Shown here in pieces: positions 1 through 12,425 of a DNA stretch of 64,000 nt. The stretch comes from Sipunculus nudus (Eukaryota > Annelida > Sipuncula > Golfingiida > Sipunculidae). Numbering within the stretch: the first letter of the stretch is position 1; every line of letters begins with the position of its first letter. The notes beneath the pieces were generated by a model. That model ran no database searches and was not told where the DNA came from. It worked only from the letters and a program-made list of their open reading frames with translations. The position numbers were made by a program, and so were the translations under genes. Where the stretch lies: assembly GCA_026874595.1 (NCBI GenBank), contig CM049318.1:10342241-10406240 (forward strand), given 5' to 3'.

Positions 1-2391
1 TCTCGGGTCCTATGGTCTTTGATCCCATGGTCTCGGGTCCCATGGTCTCGGGTCTTACGGTCTCGAATCTAATAGCCTCGGGTCCTATGGTCTTTGATCC
101 AATGGTCTCAGGTCCTATGGTCTCGGGTTCTATTGTCTCGGACCCCATGGTCTCGGGTCTTATGGTCTTTGATCCCATGGTCTCGGTCTTGTTCTCGAAT
201 CCAATGATCCCGGGTCCTATGGTCTTTGATCCAATGGTCTCGGGTCCTATGGTCTCGGATCCCATGGTCTCGGGTCCTATGGTCTCAAATCCCATGGTCC
301 CGGTCTTGTTCTCGGATACCATGGTCTCGGGTCTTTTGCCTCAGATCCCGTGGTCTCAGGTCCTTTGTTCTCAGATACCATGGTCTCGGTCTTGTTCTCG
401 AATCTAATAGTCTCGGGTCCTATGGGTTTTGATTCCATGGTCTTAGGTCCTATGGTCTCTGGTCTATGCTTCGGATCCCATTGTCTCGGGTCCTATGGTC
501 TCGGATCCCGTGGTCTCAGTCTTGTTTTCGATTCCCATGGTCTCGGGTCCTATGGTCTCGAATCCCATTATCTCGGGTCCTATGGTCTCGGATCCCTTGG
601 TATCGGTCTTGTTTACGGACCCACGGTCTCGGTTTTGTTCTCGGGTCTTATTGTCTCGGGTCCTATGGTCTCGGATACCATAGTCTCGGGTCCTATGGCC
701 ACTGATCCCATGGTCTCGGGTCCTATGGTCAGGGGTCCTATTGTCTCGGATCCCCTGGTCTCTGGTTCTATGGTCTCAGATGCCGTAGTCTCGGTCTTGT
801 TCTCGGATTCCCTGGTCTCGGGTCCTATGGTCTTTGATCCCATGGTCTCGGGTCCTATGGTCTCGGGACCTATGGTCTTTGATCCCATGGTCTCGGGTCC
901 TATGGTCAGGGGTCCTATTGTCTCGGATCCCCTGGTCTCTGGTTCTATGGTCTCAGATGCCGTGGTCTCGGTCTTGTTGTCGGATTCCCTGGTCTCGGGT
1001 CCTATGGTATTTGATCCCATGGTCTCGGGTCCTATAGTCTCGGGACCTATAGTCTTTGATCCCATGGTCTCGGGTCCATTGGTCTCGGGTCTTAGGTCAT
1101 GGATCCCCTGGTCTCTGGTTCTATGGTCTCAGATGCCGTGGTCTCGGTCTTGTTCTCGGATTCCCTGGTCTCTGGTCCTATGGTATTTGATCCCATGGTC
1201 TCGGGTCCTATGGTCTCGGGACCTATGGTCTTTGATCCCATGGTCTCGGGTCCTATGGTCAGGGGTCCTATTGTGTCGGATCCCCTGGTCTCTGGTTCTA
1301 TGGTCTCAGATGCCGTGGTCTCGGTCTTGTTCTCGGATTCCCTGGTCTCGGGTCCTATGGTATTTGATCCCATGGTCTCGGGTCCTATAGTCTCGGGACC
1401 TATGGTCTTTGATCCCATGGTCTCGGGTCCATTGGTCTCGGGTCTTACGGTCTCGGATCCCATGGTCTCGGGTCCTATGGTCTCGAATCCCATAGTCTCG
1501 GTTTTGCTCTCGTATCCCATTGTCCCGGTGTTGTTCTCGAATCCAATGGTCCCATGTACTATGGTCTTTGATTTAATGGTCTCGGGTTTTATGGCCTCGG
1601 GTCCTATTGTCTCGGATCCCATGGTCTCGGGCTTTATGGTCTTTGATCCCATGGTCTTGATCTTGTTCACGAATCCAATGGTCTCGGGTCCTATGGTCTT
1701 TGATCCAATGGTCTTCCGTCGTATGGTCTCAGATCCCATGGTCTCCGTCTTGTTCTAAAAATCCAATGGTCTCGGGTCCTATGGTCTTTGATCGAATAGT
1801 CTCGGTTTTGTTCTCGGATCCCATGGTTTCGGGTCCTATGGTCTGAGATCCCGTGGTCTCGGCCTTGTTCTCGAATCCAATAGTCTCGGGTCCTGTGGTC
1901 TTTGATTCCATGGTCTCGGGTCCTATGGTATCTGGTCCTATGCTTCGGATCCCACTGTCTCGGGTCCTATGGTCTCGGATCCAATGGTTTCAGCTCCTAT
2001 GGTCTCAGATCCCGTGGTCTCGGTCGTGTTCTCGGATCCCATGGTCTCGGGTCCTATGGTATCGGTTTTGTTTACGGACCTATAGTCTCGTTTTTGTTCT
2101 CCGGTCTTATTGTCTCGGGTCCTATGGTCTCGGATCCCATAGTCTCCGGTCCTATGGTCTCGGATCCCATGGTCTCGGTCTTGTAATCGGATCCCATGGT
2201 CTTGGTTACTATGGTCTCGGTTCCCATAGTCTCGGGTCCTATGTCTCGGATTCCATGCTCACGGTCTTGTTCTCGGATCCCATGGTGTCTGATTCCATGC
2301 TCACGGTCTAAGTCTCGGGCCCTACGGTCTCTTAACAAATGGTTTTGGTCTTGGTCTCGGTTCATGTGTTCTCAGTCTTAGTCTCAGATTA
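1..2391. repeat. 15-bp minisatellite with a ~177-bp higher-order period
   Basis: The block is built from 15-base monomers of the types ATGGTCTCGGGTCCT, ATGGTCTTTGATCCC and ATGGTCTCGGATCCC, with variants carrying GGTCTTGTTCTCG. From about 730 to 1440 a longer unit recurs: AGGGGTCCTATTG begins at 731, 908 and 1261, giving a period near 177 with one more diverged copy between. The array is already in progress at base 1, so it continues outside the window. It ends near 2391 in ordinary sequence. Because the monomer is a multiple of three, long frames stay open on both strands (pentapeptides such as MVSGP and MVFDP). No splice sites or non-repeat coding flank supports a gene. Confidence 0.95.
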
Positions 2392-4344
2392 GCCCTACTT
2401 AACTACATCACTGCCCTCCAGCTAAAGAATTTTCAACTCCCCTGAATATGCTATCTGATAACCAGGCCTTCTCATGTCAACCCGGTTAGAGGATTGTTGA
2501 CTTGGCGTAACGTAATCCAGTTATTGTTCTAGTGACTTTTTCAACATCGCCAGCTGCATCCTCTAGGGACAGAACACAGAGAGATTCACGACCTTATGAT
2601 TGGGTCAGCCATTAACGTAATGCCCTGTCCCAGCCTTACTCCAGCCATTGTAGCAGCAAGAACGTCACCATTTGTCAACCCACTGTCATTTCGTTATTAA
2701 GTATACTGTAACAGAAAACAGGTTTTGCCCAATTCACTATTGTATTAACTGTCCGGATACAGGGTACAAAATGCCATTATCGCTATATATGGATTTTACT
2801 GAGATAATCGTATTAATTTAATAGTTATCTTATTGAAGTTACAATTACTTAAGAAGCCAGGGCAGTTTTAAATATTGATCTAGTTTTCTTCTCATCAGCT
2901 TCATCAGGCTACTCATGCTCCATCTTAATCGATCATTAACTCATTCATTTAAATTTATTTCACCATTACGACGTATTTTTTATCATCTTTATCACTAAAC
3001 TCTCTTTGATAATACTCTCGGTCATTCATATCAATGTAATCACCATTAACAGGTCATTTGTCACGAATGTTAAGCAATCGGTGTTGCAATATTAAGCAGC
3101 GCTTAATGACAGCGACTTGGTTCTTTGGCTGGATTTTACTAGTGTTCCTGAGATTTTTGGCTGTTTGATTTTTTACATCGTTATCATAATCACCACCATT
3201 ATCATTTACACTATTGTTACCATTAATAGTGGCAACAGCATAATTAACACATCAGCGATTACAAATATTAACTAGCATAGGCTAATATCTAGAACAGCAG
3301 TATTGTTAACGTAGTGTTTTTCGTCATCAGCATACAAACCACCACGTTTCCATAGTAACAATGACCATCATCATTATCACCATCACCTCAGTAACCGCAA
3401 TCATCACTACCACTTTTTGTATAAACATTGTCTCACCATTAACAACAGCAGCTACATCATAAGCCTTGATTTTTTTGTCACCGCCTGATCTATTTTATCA
3501 TTAGCACGACTGGAGGTTTTTCTCCATGCAGTATGACAAAATCAACCCCCCCCCCTGCGTGTCATCATCATTCTAATTATCATCATCATTTAAAAAAAAC
3601 TATCATCACCACTTTAATAAGTGCTTTTGCATTTTAAACGCTATTGTCGTTTTACCGTCTCATCTTTGTTTTCGCCATCATCAACACGTCATCATCTTTA
3701 TCATCGTCATCATCATCACGCACCTGCTGGCTCCCACCAGGCTCATAATGAAATATAGGAATTTTGTATGATCACTTATAGGAATTTAGGAGTTTATAGG
3801 AATTTCCAGCCAGTAAAATAGATAACTATCCGAGTGTTTACTGTACAATCGTGCTATACTCGGTTACTTGATATGGCTGTCAGCTCTTGAGGCAGTGTCT
3901 ACATGCATCTAGCGTGGTTTTTACTTGTGTGACTGCAACACTTTAAGGCACACTACTACAAAAGAGCCGAACGTTTACAATAATAACAGGTCTTTGTAAC
4001 AATAATTATTAAATATTAACAGTTATATTGGAAAAATGATTGCGCAATGAAAAAAAGGCGAACACAGGAGATTTAGGCCTAAATGCTGAAAAATTTATAG
4101 GAAATTATAAGAGACTATTTTTTTTCATATGAATATTTAGGATATATAAGATCATCGAAATCCTTGCAACATCAATCCACGTTTATTCCTGAGAACACAA
4201 CTTTATTAAAGGTGTCCATATATTTAACTAGAAAAAAGAACGAACGAGAGCGACATCTTGCGAGCAGAAGAAGAATATTTTTGTGACAAGCTTAGGTCGG
4301 ATGTCCATCAAACTGAAGAGTGTCTAAGATACAGACAGACTGAA
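2392..4344. other. Spacer with CAT/ATC-rich simple sequence
   Basis: No convincing exon or RNA gene is seen. From about 3330 to 3720 the sequence is biased to CATCATCAC and ATCATCATT runs, a degraded trinucleotide-like simple repeat. A short C tract sits near 3548-3556. Around 3760-3800 the phrase TATAGGAATTT occurs more than once. The rest is AT-rich unique-looking DNA. Confidence 0.6.
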
Positions 4345-6315
4345 GGGAACAATCACAGTGTGTCTGGTGTCAAATAAATGATAGGAACATTAACAGTGTG
4401 TCTGGTGTCAAGTAAATGAAGGGAACGTTAACAGTGTGTCTGGTGTCTAATGAATGATGTAAACATTCACAGTGTGTCTGGTGTCAAATAAATGATGGAA
4501 ACATTCACAGTGTGTCTGGTGTCTAATAAATGAAGGGAACAATCACAGTGTGTCTGGTGTCTAATAAATGATAGGGACATTCACAGTGTGTCTGGTGTCA
4601 AATAAATGAAGGGAACATTCACAGTGTGTCTGGTGCCTAATTAATGATGGGAACATTCACAGTGTGTCTGGTGTCTAATAAATGATAGGAACATTCACAG
4701 TGTGTCTGGTGTCTAATAAATGATAGGAACATTCACAGTGTGTCTGGTGTCTAATAAATGATAGGAACATTCACAGTGTGTCTGGTGTCTAATAAATGAT
4801 AGGAACATTCACAGTGTGCCTGGTGTCTAATAAATGATAGGAACATTCACAGTGTGCCTGGTGTCTAATAAATGAAAGGAACATTCACAGTGTATCTGGT
4901 GTCTAATTAATGATAGGAACATTCACAGTGTGTCTGGTGTCTAATTAATGATAGGAACATGCACAGTGTGTCTGGTGTCTAATAAATGATAGGAACATTC
5001 ACAGTGTGTCTGGTGTCTAATAAATGATAGGAACATTCACAGTGTGTCTGGTGTCTAATAAATGATAGGAACATTCACAGTGTGTCTGGTGTCTGATAAA
5101 TGATAGGAACATTCACAGTGTGTCTGGTGTCTAATAAATGATAGGAACATTCACAGTGTGCCTGGTGTCTAATGAATGATAGGAACATTCACAGTGTGTC
5201 TGGCGTCTAATAAATGATAGGAACATTCACAGTGTGTCTGGTGTCTAATAAATGATAGGAACATTCACAGTGTCTGGTGTCTAATAAATGATAGGAACAT
5301 TCACAGTGTGTCTGGTGTCTAATAAATGATAGGAACATTCACAGTGTGTCTGGTGTCTAATAAATGATAGGAACATTCACAGTGTGTCTGGTGTCTAATA
5401 AATGATAGGAACATTCACAGTGTGTCTGGTGTCTAATAAATGATAGGAACATTCACAGTGTGTCTGGTGTCTAATAAATGATAGGAACATTCACAGTGTG
5501 TCTGGTGTCTAATAAATGATAGGAACATTCACAGTGTGTCTGGTGTCTAATAAATGATAGGAACATTCACAGTGTGTCTGGTGTCTAATAAATGATAGGA
5601 ACATTCACAGTGTGTCTGGTGTCTAACAAATGATAGGAACATTCAAAGTGTCTGGTGTCTAATAAATGATAGGAACATTCACAGTGTGTCTGGTGTCTAA
5701 TAAATGATAGGAACATTCACAGTGTGTCTGGTGTCTAATAAATGATAGGAACATTCACAGTGTGTCTGGTGTCTAACAAATGATAGGAACATTCACAGTG
5801 TGTCTGGTGTCTAACAAATGATAGGAACATTCACAGTGTGTCTGGTGTCTAATAAATGATAGGAACATTCACAGTGTGTCTGGTGTCTAATAAATGATAG
5901 GAACATTCACAGTGTGTCTGGTGTCTAATAAATGATAGGAACGTTCACAGTATGTCTGGTGTCTAATAAATGATAGGAACATTTACAGTGTGTCTGGTGT
6001 CTAATAAATGATAGGAACGTTTACAGTGTGTCTGGTGTCTAATATATGACAGGAACATTCACAGTGTGTCTGGTGTCTAATAAATGACAGGAACGTTCAC
6101 AGTGTGTCTGGTGTCTGATAAATGATAGGAACATTCACAGTGTGTCTGGTGTCTAATCAATGATAGGAACATTCACAGTGTGTCTGGTGTCTAATTAATG
6201 ATAGGAACATTCACAGTGTGTCTGGTGTCTAATAAATGACAGGAACATTCACAGTGTGTCTGGTGTCTAATAAATGACCGGAACATTCACAGTGTATCTG
6301 GTGCCAAATTAATGA
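4345..6315. repeat. 38-bp minisatellite, about 52 copies
   Basis: A 38-base unit repeats head to tail. Its core is CACAGTGTGTCTGGTGTCTA followed by ATAAATGATAGGAACATT. The 38-base step was checked at 5341 to 5379. The first copies (to about 4620) and last copies are more divergent (GAAGGGAAC, GACAGGAAC, GCCAAATTAATG). The central copies are nearly identical, as expected when unequal exchange homogenises the middle. A few units lack two or four bases of the TGTGTC stretch (near 5270 and 5645). The unit is not a multiple of three and carries stops, so no long frames arise. Confidence 0.96.
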
Positions 6316-9300
6316 TTGTGATGCCCATATTCAACCGAAAACGAAATAAGTGGAGGTATGGTTGAATTATGATAATCATTGTTATTAATTCCCATTCTGG
6401 TCTCGTTTCCCGTACTTTTCCCCGAATCTATTGCTACCACCTTCCAATGGAATATATGTTCTTTCAAACACATTCACTAATATATGCAAAAAGTTACCAA
6501 GCACTGACCAGTGGCCATGTACACACACACACACACATATATATATAGTTATATATCCCTCTCCTTTGTCAAAATATATATTATAAATTCAAAGATACAC
6601 AATACATAAACACATACCTCGTGTCTAACAGTTTGCTTTACATGATGTATATACACATGCGCACACATAAACATGTTTCGGCAAATAAATAAATATTCAA
6701 TTTACGTCAACCGGTACCCTACAGACTAGGTACGTTAATCATACAGAAAAGACCATAATGCAAAGAAGCTGTATTAGCAAAGTGTACTCTAAACCGATCA
6801 AAATCAGTGTATTTCCAGTGGCAGCCTGGACCATAATGCTGGTTATTCCACCCTAAATCTTTTTCATTTCAACCAATTTTTACCAAAACTTTGTTAGCAT
6901 TGCTAGTTTGTGTAGTCTGCATGTGTTTTTCCTCCCGTTCTTTTGTTTTGAGATAAATCACATTATATCACACACACGGAAGTAGAAGGTCAGATCTATA
7001 TGTAGCCGTGAATAACGACCCAGTGGTCCATTAGGTAGCGTCATTTTCGCCTATTTAGCGTCAGAGTGGCTATACATCTTACAATGAGGACTCCCATGTA
7101 ACGCTCCCTGAGGATACAAATATTTCATCATTTACTATGCCTCGTGTCCTACAAGTACGCTGCCACTTGACCTAAACCAAATCAGTCTTAAGCCTTTTAA
7201 GTATTCATGTACCTTCTAAAAGCACCTACCATGTGCGAGAAAATTCGTTTTAACTCAGCATTTTGGTAACTCACTCTGCATGTTTGTTGCGGTTCTGACC
7301 GCATGCCTCGCATTGGTTAACTGGGCGACAGCCAACTTGTACGCGATACAGGAATATAGACCTAGCTACTTGTTACCCTTTCGTTTGGTTTGGTTTGTGA
7401 CATAACATGTAATCTTTTAGTGTTAATATTAAGTTTATCGTCTGTTTACCAGGATATGAATGCAGCAGGTTGGATGAAGTTCATTCCCCCATATGGCGTG
7501 TATCAAGACTCAAGTAAGGCTTACAATACCAATATAAATGCCTATAATGAGTCGTGTATTTACGGCTAACTTTTCGGTGCTCTCTATTATCTGTTATCGA
7601 AATGGCGCTAATCTACATAGGTCTAAAATACAAATGACTGGCGATATGATGAGTATGACTCGTTGTATGTTTATACAGAAAAGATTTTTTAAACACAATT
7701 TTTCAGTGGGTAGGACCATTTCTAGATTTGGAAATACCCCATCTTATGGACCAGGGAGAGGGGAACTGATAACTATTGAGTGCAATTTATGAACCATATG
7801 GTTTTACACCATAATTTAATGTTATCATATAATATATATATGTTGTGTTTTTCTGTTAATCATTAGAAAAAAATTGTAAGTCGCAAATATAGATATTATT
7901 TATCAAACTGGGGTTTCACTGCACCCTTCGTTATTGTTTGAAGCAAAACTCGTATTAAAGCGTCATATATCTTTAAATTAGGACCTATCGTTAATGTGAT
8001 AATTGAATATTCGTATTTGTTTTATGTTTGATTGGTTCATGAAACGAGAAATGACATAAAGCGTGTTACTGCCCATATCATTTAATAAGTGACTTACAAG
8101 ATTAGAGAATGATTCTATTTATAAAGTCATACGCACGCTGCATTAAACTTTTTTTTCCGACCCCATAGAAAATAGCAGGTTTGAAAAACAATCTGAAAAG
8201 ACGAGTTTTGTTTTAAAAAACGGAACAAAATGGAGCGCAACTAAAGATTATCTTCCCTTAAAAAACTGTCCTTTAGTCCTTAAAGGAAATATCTGCGGCT
8301 CTTATTACATCTCTATATGTTTTCCTTTACTGTTTTGTCATTGACGGGATTCAAATTATTAAAAGTTCTGGTAAGAACTGAAAGGTACCTGAGTTCTACA
8401 CTATATGCGTCGTTTTGTTATTTGTTAATGAAAATTTCTTCATTATTTACAAAACAGCGTGAGAGTAAAGACATTTGAAGGTTTCTTAATAATTACTCAC
8501 ACATGTTACTTTATTGCCGTGTTAATAACAAAACATCTGAACATACGTGAATTTATTAATGATTTCAGGAATTTCATATCATGGGTTCGTCATGGGCGTT
8601 AACAAAAGTAGTAACAATTGTTCAAAACACGAAGGTAAAAATCATACATCTGTCTATGTCAAGTCTTTAATATCCTCATCCATTAGAAATTGCGTGACGT
8701 CATTAACAGCGAAATAGTCCCTGATGACAGACCGAGTATCGCTTAATACAAGAGCCACCTGTCACTGATTACGGTAGTTAGAACTAAATAAGCTCTATCA
8801 CCGTCAGGTAGTCTCCACGAACCTAACAGCACCGGTATTATAGTACCATATGGTTTTTTTTATCTCAAGTGCATTACCTACAATTCATGATTTTCATTTA
8901 AAATTGGTTCCGTTTCTCAGAAATTAAATATCATGATATGTTCATAATAAAAAGAGAGCGTATAATAATGAATTAAATGGTATAAACCAGCTGCTACATC
9001 TGTTAAACATTCCTATGACATTTAGATATAAATTACTAGTTTACATAATTACCAGGAATGCATAAAACTGAAAATTTGAATTGACCTGTTAAAATTGCTG
9101 GCCATGTTATTTAAAGTAAAAAGATATAAAAATAAGTGTAACTGGTTTAATTTCTAAAACAAAAAGTAACAGTTTGTTGGCATTTCCAAATGGGTGCAGG
9201 CGTTACTGCCAGGGAAGTAAAACTGACAGTGCAAACTCTAACAAAACACTAATATCATCCAGGTGGGCAATAATGGTGGGCTAAGCTCATGGGTTAGGGG

Positions 9301-9804
9301 ATTAGTCTCTGTACCAAAAAAAACACAGACACATAAATTTATCATTTTTATTTAAAAACAGACTGACCTATTTAACTAAAATGCCAGTGAATTGGACCCT
9401 GATGTCAAATTATTGTTTAATTACATGGTGAATACAATTGGGTGATATTATGAGACCTCTTCTCGCAATTTCTACGCAATATTACAGTGTTGTTGTAAGT
9501 GATTTAAAGATGAGACACTGCGCAGGCTCTTATTTTGGGGGTAGCTTGGGCGCCATGGCCCAGAGCCCTCACCTTCCTTACTCTACACCCAGGCACAAAC
9601 AAAAATGAGAAATAATTTGAAGTAGAATTCTTTATTTATAATTATTCATTAAATTGACAGATTTTATTTTGAGGAAAGCACGATAATCTCCTACTTTTTC
9701 AGCACTTGCATATATGTAATTAAAACCTACACATTTTTTCACCTAGTTAATAACAAGTTTTACAAAATCATGAACAGTTCATCATAATTTTATGAATTTA
9801 GCCT
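6316..9804. other. Spacer, no supported gene
   Basis: AT-rich sequence with a short (AC)n(AT)n tract at 6521-6547. The largest open frame (near 7538-7792) resembles no known domain, has no splice-site support and looks random in composition. Nothing else is recognised. Confidence 0.5.
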
Positions 9805-10045
9805 ATTCCAGGAGGATATGCTTTCATCCCTGTTCGTGTGTGTGTTTGTAAGTGTGTTCTTGTGTGTTTTTGTGTAATTATAACTTTTACAATCATGGAA
9901 TGAATCTCAGGACATTTTTTCAGGACATTTCCGGAATGCGTTGATAAAGAAGCGATTATATATTGGTGTGGATCCGGATTCGGGAACGTCATCGATCAAG
10001 GATTTTTCACAAATATACGATCACTATATTCACGAATGATCCCAC
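9805..10045 (+). repeat. Dispersed repeat, copy 1 (5' part)
   Basis: This stretch shares order and wording with 12095-12425: a GTGTGTGTTT-type tract, ACAATCATGGAATGAATCTCA, then TTGGTGTGGATCCGGAT and GGGAACGTCATC. The 3' motif of the family (CATGGCGGAGG, TTAGAGTGCAG) appears only at 10390-10432. About 340 bases not matching copy 2 therefore lie between. The family is unnamed here. It has no long open frame and looks like an old transposable-element fragment. Confidence 0.6.
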
Positions 10046-11360
10046 ACTGCGCAGACTGAGGCTCACAAGAGTAAGACTCTGCTGTTTAGGGATTGCTGGA
10101 GTCCAAATCTGACCCCCACAATGCACCGGTGCTTACAAATACACTAGCGGCGTATTCGTAAATGTAGTGAATTAGGACAATGTAGTCCATTCAAGTGTGT
10201 TACACAAGAACCGTTTTAAGGCAAATTACATAAACATGAGTGTTTTTGTGATAAGGACTTTACGGAATAAGTATTATAATATATAAGTAGTCCCGGTCGT
10301 ACCACAGTGCCCAAACAGAAGATATTCGTTTCGAGTAGAAACGACCTCTGGCGGAAGGATGGAATGAACCTGGGATTCAATATACACACATGGCGGAGGC
10401 ATGCATTTCTTAGAGTGCAGATTTCTAGTACATTTTACATGCCCTCCAGCCCAGGCCTCGCACCTCCTGTATCGAGGCCTGATAGGCCTACTGGACACAA
10501 CTAAAAGAAGCTCTTCTATAGTTATTTTTTTTAGTCTATATGGCAGAGCCATGTTTATTTGTATGGACGCCATGCCGTTAGTAACTTAAAAAAGGAATAC
10601 AGGAATTCCCGGTTTGTACTAAAAATTAAATCCCGACAGTCCATTGCTTTGCAAGATTATCAAAATAGAAAAAAAACAGAAGTTGTGTTCCGAAAATTTT
10701 ACCCAGGCAATATTTCCTGTTTAACAATACTGTATCCCCTTTCCCTTATACTTATATTACAGTACCAGAACTTGGTTGAGACCCAGTTGTACATGCACTT
10801 AACCTGGAAAGTTAATTATACCCGAACCATGCGTGATACATTACAGATATATGAAAGAGGGTTTTTCATTGTACATTCCATTATCACTTGACGTGAATCA
10901 AAGGTTGACCGAAGGAACTCGGAAGACCGACGGACCAATTTATATCATTGTCTGCCTTTGAAGTTGTATTTCCTTGCTTTCTTATTATTCTCTTAAGACG
11001 CTATACATCAAGTCTGAGTGCATTATCTGTTACCACTGAGACCTCATTAATTTTCTGAGATAGTTTGTCAACTGTTTTGCCTCTTAATATACGAATTGAA
11101 AAGTACAATCTACTTTGAATAATATCGGCAGAATATATACTTGTTAAAATTCTCAAACAACTATGTCAAGTTTTGAAAATCTATCAAAACTTTATTGAAG
11201 TAAAAATATTTTATTGAAATCCAAAAAAAGTATTTGTACTTTTAGCTGTAATAAATAAAAAGACAGATGGACAGAAAGACAAATAGACATATTTATCGAA
11301 CGATATGGTAAAATAAGGAAATTTCACAAAGCAAGGATCAATATATCGTAATAATAACTT
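10046..11360. other. Spacer with detached repeat end
   Basis: At 10390-10432 it holds ACATGGCGGAGG then TTCTTAGAGTGCAGATTTCT, which matches the end of the dispersed repeat at 12375-12420. The open frames in 10274-10891 have no recognisable domain and overlap this repeat. I see no gene. Confidence 0.5.
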
Positions 11361-11588
11361 GGGTCTAAACAGTCCAGTGGTGAAACAGACGGCTCTCCTT
11401 CCACTGGCGACCTGGGTTCGATCCCCTTCGTTGCTGTGAGAGTGGCCCGTCAAAGCCGGTAGTTTCCTCCGGCTTCTCCAGTTTCCCTTACCGCTGCAGA
11501 CTACCGAACGCCAACAACCGAGCCATGGAGAGTGCCATGCATTAGTTATTATAATTACTTATGTAATCTGTATAAGATAAATTAAGTT

Positions 11589-11597
<9 letters not shown>
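11361..11597 (+). mobile_element. tRNA-derived SINE, family A, copy 1
   Basis: The head looks tRNA-like. An A-box-like TGGTGAAACAG is at 11378-11388 and a B box GGTTCGATCC at 11415-11424, a spacing normal for an internal RNA polymerase III promoter. The body follows with GTGAGAGTGGCCCGTC, GTAGTTTCCTCCGG, ACCGAACGCCA, GAGCCATGGAGAGTG and TTAGTTATTATAA. The same body words recur at 14065-14175, 27888-28070 and (reversed) 28521-28712, which shows a family. The copy runs into a (TA)n tract at 11598. SINEs are non-coding and depend on a LINE partner for movement. Confidence 0.8.

Positions 11598-11639
<42 letters not shown>
11598..11639. repeat. (TA)n microsatellite
   Basis: About 21 TA dinucleotides directly after the SINE 3' end; it may have grown from the element's tail. 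Confidence 0.95.
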
Positions 11640-11641
<2 letters not shown>

Positions 11642-12094
11642 TAATATATAGGGATTAACATCTCGTAACGGATCAGTTATGGTCGGACTGCACCATTACA
11701 GGTTTGGTATGTGTCACGTACCCACGGACCCCATGTGGAGACAAGCCTTCTGATGGACACGCTCCATTTCAGCGTCATCCCCAGAGCCATACCCCAGCTC
11801 TCGTCTCCTCAGCGAAACTCCGGCGACACCCACGGGAGAATGCTAACACTGAAGCACTTAAGGGATGAAGACCATGCTTGTCTGGTACTTTGACAGAAAA
11901 CACAAATCATGATTTGCAAGTCTACAGTTATTTTAATTCGGTCAATTTTATTTCGATATATCAATGATACACCAATCGTTCGCAAGGGAAGCTTCCCTGG
12001 ATTAGGTCAAGGTAAAAAAACGGGAAAAAGGCACAGAAATTCTCCCCTTCTCTATCCTGGGAATCTTAATCGCCTCCGCAAGAAGGGTATCCTT

Positions 12095-12425
12095 TTATAA
12101 CCCGTACGTGTGTGAGTTTGTGTGAGTGTGTGTGTTCGTGTTTTTGTTCACAACATAACACACGCAATCATGAACGGAGTCTCATGAAATCTTCAAGGCA
12201 TTTCTATAATGGACCAATTAGATTTTGGTGGGATCGGCACATGATCCGGATCCAGGAACGTCATCAACAAATATTCAAAATTGTAGAGTCACACAATTAA
12301 ACTTCGATATGGGCCTAATAGGTTAATACAAACTCGGGTAGGGAGCATTCCACAAAAGACCCCCCCCCCCCCCCCATGGCGGAGGTTTTCATTCCTTAGA
12401 GTGCAGATATTTAGTAATATATAAC
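12095..12425 (+). repeat. Dispersed repeat, copy 2 (most complete)
   Basis: It contains in order a GTGTGTGAGTGTGTG tract, CAACATAACACACGCAATCA, CTCATGAAATCTTC, TTAGATTTTGGTGGGATC, ATGATCCGGATCCAGGAACG, a C homopolymer at 12361-12375 and CATGGCGGAGG with TTAGAGTGCAG. Copies at 9805 and 50205 share the same order. No coding potential is apparent. Confidence 0.65.

Noticed and set aside
12-2381. Open frames encoding MVSGP/MVFDP-type repeats and their antisense
   Set aside because: By-products of a 15-base minisatellite.
4345-6315. CRISPR-like regular repeat array
   Set aside because: Units are contiguous without unique spacers and the context is animal DNA.
11361-11440. Possible tRNA gene
   Set aside because: A and B boxes are present but the rest does not fold as a tRNA and the body recurs elsewhere, so it is a SINE head.
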